The translations under genes were made by a program, and so were the position numbers. DNA of 31,336 nucleotides. Source: Paraglomus occultum (lineage: Eukaryota > Glomeromycota > Glomeromycetes > Paraglomerales > Paraglomeraceae). The notes under the pieces were generated by a model, which saw only the letters and a list, made by a program, of their open reading frames with translations, did not search any database and was not told the DNA's origin. The stretch is taken from assembly GCA_910592205.1 (NCBI GenBank), contig CAJVPJ010000268.1, positions 1 to 31,336 of the forward strand, given 5' to 3'. Positions 24,456-31,336 of this stretch are shown in pieces (position 1 is the first letter of the stretch; the number at the start of each line of letters is the position of its first letter).

Positions 24456-25558
24456 ATGTATGAACATCAATGCCACATTGAATTTAAATACACTGATGTT
24501 AGTCGATCGTATGTGCGATTCGTTAGTAGGTATGGTATTACAGTACCACTCTGCTTGCATACTCTACATACAGCTAGCATTGTAATACCACATGCGTCGT
24601 GATGCTAGGAATAATGAAGTTAGTTTCAACAGAGATTAAATAGCCACTTCTATTCATTGTTCAAAAATCTTACACAATCTGTAAACAAACTCTTGCATTT
24701 AGAAGCGAAAATACGCCCATTCAAATCTTTGATCCATCTCGTAAATTCGGTATGTTCATTCGCATTATTCTCCCGTGATCTTTTTTTCTCCTTACATATC
24801 TTCCCTCGCACATTTCCATCGGGTTTATTACATAATTTTTTTACTTTAAATCCCTTGGACCACCCATTCTTCGTGCGCATCGCAGTCAATCTCATGTGCA
24901 TCTATTCTTCCTCATTAATCACAAATGTGTTACTTAAACAAACCGGTAACGTCGATATTTTCACATGTCAAAATCATCTTACGTACATGAATTTTGTTGT
25001 TTTGGACAAAAGACTTATTATTTCTTATTGTATTATGCTGATTATTCCTCCAAAGGAGAAAAAAAAAAGCTTTATAAGCAGGTCTGATGACAAGAGGAGA
25101 ACATTGTCATGTTCAATATTGGAGTAAACTAACTTCCCCGATTCTGAGTAGCGAGAATTCATCCAAATTATCCGCCTCAACGCCTCCTGCAATCATTCAT
25201 TCCTCTCTATTAACGAAACGATACTTGTTAACGACATCAACTCTTGTAACGATTGATTTATTATTACTCTATAACAATCCACTTTCAGGTTGACGACACA
25301 AGAACAAGTTTAAAAACCTACAAAAAAATCAAAGCTTTTAAAATCAACACCTCTTTACCATAGTCATTAAAAACAACAAAAAAAAATATAAACAAGAATC
25401 CAATTCTGAAATCCTTATTGTCATAACAATTGTTGAATATACTTTTGACATTACCCACCTTTTTTCGTTTACAAGAATCCTCTTAACAAAAAACCCTTTT
25501 CTTGTGTTATCAACCACCAATCACAAAAGAAATTCTCCACACCAACAATTGAAACTAC

Positions 25559-25604
25559 ATCTCCTCTCCTATCAACTTTCTACTCTTAATCACACTCCTC
25601 TTAT
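25559..25604 (+). promoter_or_regulatory. Pyrimidine-rich leader upstream of the dehydrogenase gene
   Basis: A C- and T-rich stretch ends about 85 nt before the ATG at 25690. CT-rich tracts near transcription starts are common in fungal genes, so this probably marks the core promoter or 5' UTR. No experimental start is known. Confidence 0.35.
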
Positions 25605-25689
25605 TGAACTGAAACGAAAGAACCCCCCAAGTCCGCAATCGTGTTCACATTATACCACCTTGTGAGAATATACTTTAACGGTGTACACC

Positions 25690-26893
25690 ATGGGTATTTT
25701 TTCGTACGTCGAAAGCTTCTTCTCCTCTCCCCCACCAACTCAGCGCTTTGTGGACCGATACGTTCTTGTAACTGGTTGTGATAGCGGCGGCATTGGAAAT
25801 TTGATTGCAAAGGCGTTGCACAGGAGAGGTTATCATGTATTCGCAGGTAAAAAAAGAAAAATGATAGAGAGACGGGAAAGGGTGAAGGCGTAAAGGGTGA
25901 GGGCGGAACGGTGGGAACGGAAATAGAGCGAGAATTAGCTTGGATATATTTAGAATAAAAGCACGTGTGTCAATTACACATCAATACTCACCCCATTCCC
26001 ATCCCGTTCTCCACACACACCCAGGATGCCCCTCCGAATCATCTTTCAGAGAGCTACTCGCCAGCCGGGACCGTTCATCGACATTTCACCCCGTTATTCT
26101 CGATGTAACAAAAGACAGCTCGATCCAAGCATGTGCCCGTATGATTGCCGCCAATACCAAAGAAAAAGGCCTTTTTGCTGTTGTCAACAACGCCGGCTGT
26201 AACGAAGGTTTTGCTTTTGAACTCACCTCTGCCGAGGAAATCACGAAAGCGATGGACCTCAACTTTATGGGTCCCATCAAAATAATCAAAGCTCTTCTTC
26301 CAAGCCTGCGCCAGAACATAAGGTACAACATACAAAAGCCATCGAAACAACAAGACATTTCTCCACGCATTATAAACATTACTTCTGTTCTCGGCCGAAC
26401 AACCATTCCTTTCTATGGAGCGTATTCAGCTTCAAAACACGCGCTCGAGGCAATGCTGGATACCATCCGTGTCGAATTGCTTCCTTGGAAAATCCATGTG
26501 ACTATGATCGAGCCGTGTCCAATTCGTCCTCGAACGGGCACACCTACCCCAGTGGAGACCTACAACCGACTGCACTCTTCACCTCATATCACCGAGCAGA
26601 CATTGAGCTTATACGGAGAAGAATGCATCAAACGCGCCGCTGATTTCTGGCAGAAACTTTATACCGGCGAAGATTCCCCAAAAGATGTAGTGAGAACGGT
26701 TGTTGAGGCGATGGAAGTTGGTTTTCCAAAGGATCGCTACGTCATTGGAACCGCTGCTAGAATGCATGTTATGATGAATGATTTTCTGCCTCGATGGGTT
26801 ATCGACTTGGCTTGGGGTAGTATGATCAGGTTGATTGGCGCTTGGCCTAAACAGGCTAAGGAACTGGAAAACGGGGTTGTCACCACGGAATAA
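25690..26893 (+). CDS. Short-chain dehydrogenase, retinol dehydrogenase/17-beta-HSD type, 2 exons
   Basis: NAD(P)-dependent oxidoreductase of the classical SDR family. Exons are 25690-25846 and 26025-26893, with a 178-nt GT-AG intron (donor GTAAAA, acceptor CACCCAG) and frame kept through a split Gly codon, giving 341 aa. The cofactor motif TGCDSGGIG is at 28-36. DVT and a SIQA stretch, NNAG at 107-110, Asn132 in DLNFMG, Ser173 in INITSVLGR and Tyr186/Lys190 in YSASK complete the catalytic tetrad. GCDSG, the LFAVVNNAG-like block and TSVLGR most resemble vertebrate-type retinol and 17-beta-hydroxysteroid dehydrogenases; AYR1-like fungal reductases share the TGCxSGGIG form. The usual PG after the active site reads EPCP. 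The ATG at 25690 (context ACACCATGG) is preferred over an in-frame GTG nine bases upstream. The substrate could be a lipid, sterol or retinoid-like alcohol and cannot be told from sequence. Confidence 0.93.
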
Positions 26894-26942
26894 ACGAAAG
26901 AAATGACAAAAGGATAAGTCGAAAATGAATGCAAAGAACGTG

Positions 26943-26948
26943 AATAAA
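26943..26948 (+). terminator. Probable polyadenylation signal of the dehydrogenase gene
   Basis: AATAAA occurs about 50 nt after the stop codon within an A-rich 3' flank that includes runs of 10 or more A to about 27013. Those A runs produce the spurious poly-Phe frames on the minus strand. Confidence 0.4.
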
Positions 26949-27013
26949 AAAAAAAGAACAAAAGTAAATGAAAAACAGCATAAAAATTTTTTAAAAAAGA
27001 AAAAAAAAAAAAA

Positions 27014-27918
27014 GAAAAAGAAAACAAAGAAAAGATGGTACAGGATTTTTGGTGTGGGGAAAGAGGAAGGCGGTATTGGCAAAACGAGGTGAAAAGGTTA
27101 AACTGTAATTATGATTAACTTCTTGTGGGGGAAAAAATACTTGTAATAATACATGTACAAAGACTTTGGGAAAGAGTTTTGAGAACGTACAGTTTACGAG
27201 GGTTGTATATTTTTTTTTTTGTGATGGCGGCAGCGCTGAACGACAAATTTCCCCTTCCCCTCCAGTCTTCCTATTATGCCACCTTATGCATAGTATATTT
27301 TTCATGATGTACTCGATATTACCAGTATATGCATTCATTCCGACTCTTCTCTATCCTTATTTCTTTCTAAATTCCCAATTTTATCAAGTTTCTATAATGC
27401 TATCTTATACTTATGAAATTTAAGAAACAGTACTCAAAAGTACGCAACGATAATCCAATTTATTTTCCTTCCGCTTTCAAGATAGCATTTTCTTTTTTGT
27501 TAAAGATGAAACCATGGTTTTAATCATGCTTTACGTAAGCCTTCATAATGATGCCTTTTATCTTTTTGTTTTCAAATCTTATATTACTTCTCCCTTTATT
27601 CATTACTTTCAGTTTTCCTCTCAAATGCAAATGTTTTTTCTTAAAAAACCGACTTCTTCAGATTGTTTATGTATCAAATTTTGGTTGAAAACATAACAAG
27701 AAAAAAGTGCGAACTTTATGAAATTCTTTACCTATTCGTTCAGAAAAAAATGGTTTGGGTTGAGAGTGGATGGAGTGCCTGTAGATTGGTATGTTTTATC
27801 CGATGTGAATCGAATCAATTATCTTGATTGGAAGCGGGAATGATAGCTCATATGCAAATAATTCCAAATACGTACCAGGATCAATATACGAAGTAAGCGT
27901 AGAACTTGAACGTGTATT
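27014..27918. other. Intergenic, no gene seen
   Basis: T-rich plus-strand frames at 27125-27307, 27166-27423 and 27514-27696 are low-complexity hydrophobic translations without motifs. An ATG at 27717 opens 41 codons that stop at 27840-27842. A GTATGT donor-like site lies at 27789, but joining to the TTTTACAG at 27917-27924 meets a stop soon after, so no gene model is supported. Confidence 0.35.
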
Positions 27919-28461
27919 TTACAGTTCGATCCTTGTTATCCAATTTTGAAGTTGACGAGCTGGGCGAAGACGACGACTTGCCATTTTCGATGACATATAC
28001 GTAGACGTTCACTTCAACGATGACAGACTAACGTCGAAACTTGGGGCTCGGCGAAACACGCTGATTATCGAACGAAGTTTGTGATCACGTGAGTATTCAT
28101 CACCAAGTGGAAGGCCAAAGAGGATGATGGAAGTGTTGCACATTACATTTATCTTCTTGATGTTCCGTCTGTCGATGAGAGTGAATTTACATCTTCAGAG
28201 CCTTTGTGCAGTTTTTCTTTTAGGCCAAATTTATGATCCGTGTGCACCACTTCCACGGCACAGTTGTCTGTCAAAACATCAAGGGAAAAAAAAAACATGG
28301 TTGGTTCGGCCACAACTGGCTACGCAATTTTCATTTTGAAAGAGTTACCTGGACGTTCTCAGGCTCGTATATTGTCAATCCTCATCATTCCTAAGACATT
28401 TTTTCGAGAAACATCTATGAAAGCTATCGGAATCATCAGACTTATTATTACCTGTTCCTAA
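27919..28461 (+). pseudogene. Interrupted coding-like frame of unknown family
   Basis: One plus-strand frame runs from 27919 to a TAA at 28459-28461 and is broken only by TGA codons at 27991, 28021, 28090 and 28234. Between stops it gives fairly protein-like text, for example FITKWKAKEDDGSVAHYIYL and MVGSATTGYAIFILKELPG. Near 27990-28080 a different frame reads DDIYVDVHFNDDRLTSKLG, which suggests frameshifts. A GTGAGT donor-like site sits at 28089. I do not recognise the family. It could be a decayed gene, a multi-exon gene I cannot assemble, or chance. Confidence 0.2.
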
Positions 28462-28658
28462 TACATACCCTAGGCCTTAATTCACCGGCTTCACCAGCTG
28501 ATATGGATTATTCCTTATTTCCACCGACCTCTTGCATGAACATCCGTAGTGTTCACGGTCAATTTAGGATGACACTCGACTTTACATTGCTGGCGGAGTT
28601 TTGAATCCGATGAGAATTGTAAGGCACTAAAGGCTAATCCGCCCCGTGATATTCGATT

Positions 28659-28892
28659 ATGGCTGACTTGGTGTGCACAATTCATATGGTATACGCCATA
28701 TTCCAGATTCCAGGACCTTACATGAGAGTGAGTTTCGGCTTGCTTCAACGTCGACCGCTAATTTTCGTCCTTTTTTGCACGTACGCCCATTTTCTACAGA
28801 TCTGGCTCCCCGTCGACCAAGCAGCTTACGTAGAACGATGTGACCGTCCTACTCGATATTTCAGCTATCATAGCGTAACCTACGATCTATAA
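28659..28892 (+). other. 77-codon open frame, possibly two short exons
   Basis: An ATG-started frame ends at 28892. Its middle can be removed as a 72-nt GT-AG intron (GTGAGT at about 28728, TTTTCTACAG ending near 28799) without changing frame, so it is open either way. No domain, signal or family is recognised. It may belong with the interrupted frame just upstream. Support is weak. Confidence 0.15.
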
Positions 28893-28932
28893 AGTGAGGG
28901 TTTTGGATTTTGAAACGACTACATTTAACTCT

Positions 28933-29064
28933 CTTTACAACGACCGCCTCGGGCTGGGCAAAATCGGTCTTTATATGCAGCGGGTCGTTATATGCAGCGT
29001 AGTACATATAATGTATTATATGACGTTTTTGAAAATGGGTAGAGCACAGGCGGTCGTTGTAAAG
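28933..29064. mobile_element. Short MITE with 16-bp perfect inverted repeats
   Basis: CTTTACAACGACCGCC at 28933-28948 is perfectly mirrored by GGCGGTCGTTGTAAAG at 29049-29064. The interior is non-coding and contains repeated ATGCAGCG and GGTCGTTA motifs. The sequence type resembles pogo-like termini in which a CAGT tip precedes a CTCTTTACAACGACC-like stretch. The tips and the TA duplication cannot be seen here, so the true ends may extend a few bases outward. Confidence 0.72.
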
Positions 29065-29656
29065 TTGCTATAGATGGCTTCATTGCTATCTTTGTCGTCT
29101 AAATGTCTTTAGCAGAACGAATTCCTACATCCCAAAAGTGTAACATAGTTTCTCGATTGTAATAGGGTCTTAATTAAAAGCTTGTCGTTGTCTCAAAGTT
29201 TATTGGCAAAGTAACTTTCAAAACGCAAATACGCTATTTATTAAAAAAATAACAAATTTATGCAATTTTAAGTTTACGCCAATAATTTCTTTATACGCTG
29301 TATAGAAATCTGTATATAGTAATAGAAAATTATAATTATAATGAATAGAACGCACGTTTTTGAAATTAGATTGCAATGGTGGTTGATTAAAAGAGGTTCT
29401 AAGAGAGAAGTCTGCCGAGTTACGTAAAGCGTTTCAACATCTCACTAGATTCGGACAAAGTATATTTTTAATAACCCAGTTGAAAGCAATAAATGATGAA
29501 GAAATAACTGCCAGCTGATGTCTTAAAAGAAAATGTACACTAACGAGCGACCCGTCTTACTACTGAGATTACAATATGTTGCTTTGTCAAAAACTGTTTC
29601 TCAGCATGTTAGAAATTGAATCATACACATTTATATTAATGTGAAAATAGTGTCAT

Positions 29657-29800
29657 AATGGGAAAACTAAAATAGTCATTGACATAACCGTTACTACAGC
29701 CGTGGAGAATTTTCTCGAAAACTATGCTAAAATTCATGGATTACCAAGTTCTGGTAGAAATGTCAATCAATTACTCAATCGCGTACATTATTACCGCTGA
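29657..29800 (+). pseudogene. Short transposon-like coding relic
   Basis: A 47-codon frame reads TKIVIDITVTTAVENFLENY followed by AKIHGLPSSGRNVNQLL and a TGA at 29798-29800. The LPSxGR phrase and the helical text before it look like a piece of a once-larger protein, perhaps from a transposon. It has no proper start and no continuation in the same frame. Family not named. Confidence 0.3.
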
Positions 29801-30875
29801 AATTTAAAGAACATCTAGGTAAATTAAGAGAAATTTATTACAACAAACCATAAAAATATCAGAAAATAAAAAAAGTAGTTATGATAGACAGTATCAGGAG
29901 GTAAAGCTGATTATTGTAGTGTTGGCTTTTTACAGTTACGATTGAGCACAAAACATTGAGGTGCTCCATAAGTAAAGTAATATCAAGCAAAGTTTATTTT
30001 AATCAAGTTGAGGTTGTCACTTTTTTTTGTATAATATAGATTAATAAAAATTCAAAAGTTACAGCCAAAATCAGTTACATTTTATCCATATTAATATCAG
30101 CCTTTCATTTATGCCACGTAACAAGATGTTAACTTTGTGGTCTGTTTGTGCAGCCTTTCTATTATTTCAGAGATAATTCTCACGCATATGCTGCAACAAA
30201 TATAGACAAAGTAAACATTTAATTGCACGAATAATAATCTCAAAATGGATAAGACACTGAAATTAAATAGCTGTAATGGCTTAATATTAATGGCACGACA
30301 GTAGTTCAGACATAAATTCATCAATCATCCAGGTTACAAGCCCAAATTAAAATAGCTAATAAACAATGTAATTGAACTCCTTGAATAGGGTTAGGAATAG
30401 TTTTCATTATTGTTATTATGTAAGTGCTTATATTATTATTAATTAACAAAACTAAAAAACCCCAAAAGTTTACTAAAAATTTAGTTGCAAACGCTTGTAC
30501 TTAGTTAGTTTATTAATAAAATTAAAAGAAACAGAAGTTAAACATCGCCATCAACTTTGCTTTTTGAATACATTAATATCATCAGAAATAGCACATCTTT
30601 ATCAGACTCCAAAAAGCGATTAGGTCTCTTGAATAAAAATATTTGACATTTTGATTTGGTGCAAGGGAAAGTTTATTACTTTATGAGATAATTATTACAA
30701 ATTTACTCTGCACCCCCACCACCTACAAGGCAAACGTATCGTACTAATTGAACAGAATACGCGGAATACATTCTATAAGAGGCCGATCGATTTGCGTGCA
30801 ATGTAACACAATTAAGGGTTGACGCTTTCTTTAACTTTGATATTGAGAGATAGAAATTCTAAATCAACTATTACT
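29801..30875. other. Intergenic, presumed upstream region of the right-edge gene
   Basis: AT-rich with no supported coding region; the minus-strand frame at 30109-30324 has no motif. A C-rich patch CTGCACCCCCACCACCTACA at 30708-30727 precedes the next gene by about 150 nt. Confidence 0.4.
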
Positions 30876-31336
30876 ATGTCGTTATTTGCTAATAATCCAG
30901 CCATTGCCAACTTGGTTGAATCCGCCTTGGAAAGTGAACATGAATCATTAAGACTTCAATGGATTTCTTTCGAGGAAATCACCAACGTAAAGCCGACTCA
31001 AATTGACAACGTTTACTTCGCTATTCGCAATCCTTATTATACAATAACGCTGGTATTACTTGGAAGTAGCGAAGAATGCACAGCAACACTTGTGAGTGAG
31101 TTTGCGAGAATATACTCACTTCCAACACACAAGTACAATAACAATGACAATAAGTTTAGACGATATAAGATATGGCTTAAGCCTCGCAACCGACTCATAA
31201 AGGGGTTTACCATCTACAATAACAACTATTACATGGTTGCTTATAAAGACTTTTACCAGTATTATTCTCGATATGGCTTCTGCTCCACATGTGGAATACT
31301 CCGATGTAGTCCCGTGTGGTGCATTTGTGGTTATAA
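30876..31336 (+). CDS. 5' part of a gene running off the window; cysteine-rich motif, resembles a Glomeromycotina expanded family
   Basis: From the ATG at 30876 the frame is open to the last base, 153 codons plus two bases, with no stop. The N-terminal half carries an IANLVESALESEHE helix and an LQWISFEEITNV stretch. The end holds a clustered cysteine motif, C136-x2-C139-x4-C144-x4-C149-x-C151, within FCSTCGILRCSPVWCICGY, suggesting a small zinc-binding knot. From memory, proteins predicted in Rhizophagus and relatives share the phrase RCSPVWCICGHK and continue into a longer, often kinase-like protein. This is recall, not a search. The AT-rich codon use is like its neighbours. Function unknown. 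Confidence 0.75.
   Translation, partial: MSLFANNPAIANLVESALESEHESLRLQWISFEEITNVKPTQIDNVYFAIRNPYYTITLVLLGSSEECTATLVSEFARIYSLPTHKYNNNDNKFRRYKIWLKPRNRLIKGFTIYNNNYYMVAYKDFYQYYSRYGFCSTCGILRCSPVWCICGY

Larger units (their letters stand above)
17693..25689. other. About 8 kb of gene-poor intergenic DNA
   Basis: No gene is supported in this stretch. Open frames at 18091-18303, 19244-19447, 20125-20331, 22791-22988, 23071-23370 and 24650-25127 are short and show no family motif, and several lack an ATG at their start. The region holds two pogo-like MITEs, an inverted-repeat hairpin near 22030, a tetranucleotide tract near 20280 and a trinucleotide tract near 24230, listed separately. Confidence 0.5.

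Noticed and set aside
24650-24901. 83-codon lysine-rich minus-strand frame with an ATG
   Set aside because: No family, no promoter evidence, and overlapped by an equally long plus-strand frame; probably chance, though RNA-seq could revive it.
26609-27082. 157-codon minus-strand frame with poly-Phe
   Set aside because: Product of the A-rich 3' flank of the dehydrogenase gene and antisense to its coding region.
1-31336. tRNA, rRNA or CRISPR array
   Set aside because: No convincing tRNA B-box context, no rRNA-like sequence and no regularly spaced repeats were seen on either strand by eye.

Overview
The window reads as a piece of a fungal nuclear genome. It is AT-rich and gene-poor. Three complete genes have GT-AG introns of about 100-330 nt, and the space between them is scattered with decayed DNA transposons and non-autonomous elements. 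The best guess is an early-diverging fungus, possibly an arbuscular mycorrhizal fungus (Glomeromycotina). This rests mainly on the style of the truncated gene at the right edge, whose cysteine-rich block resembles, from memory, a lineage-expanded Glomeromycotina family. The placement is an inference.

Layout. (1) 1-1609: gene-free, with a hexamer microsatellite. (2) 1610-5815, minus strand: a three-exon PMC1-type Ca2+ pump (P2B P-type ATPase, 1255 aa). (3) 5816-14662: long intergenic region holding a 517-bp element with long terminal inverted repeats, a broken Tc1/mariner transposase relic, a pogo-like MITE and a 100-bp hAT-type MITE with an exact 8-bp target duplication. (4) 14663-17692, plus strand: a three-exon 880-aa type II membrane protein in which a glycosyltransferase-like domain is joined to a C-terminal alginate-lyase-like domain. 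(5) 17693-25689: about 8 kb of intergenic sequence with two more pogo-like MITEs, a hairpin and microsatellites. (6) 25690-26893, plus strand: a two-exon short-chain dehydrogenase of the retinol dehydrogenase/17-beta-HSD type (341 aa). (7) 26894-30875: mostly unexplained, with interrupted coding-like frames, a MITE with 16-bp perfect inverted repeats and a short transposon-like coding relic. (8) 30876-31336, plus strand: the 5' part of a gene that runs off the window.

The genes do not form a cluster. The calcium pump and the membrane GT/lyase fusion are divergent but almost 9 kb apart, and the dehydrogenase is another 8 kb away, so no shared pathway is implied. The most unusual gene is the GT/alginate-lyase-like fusion. 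The most informative non-genic signals are the transposon remnants, which belong to at least three types (Tc1/mariner, pogo-like, hAT). No tRNA, rRNA or CRISPR array was recognised. All of this was read by eye, without searches.
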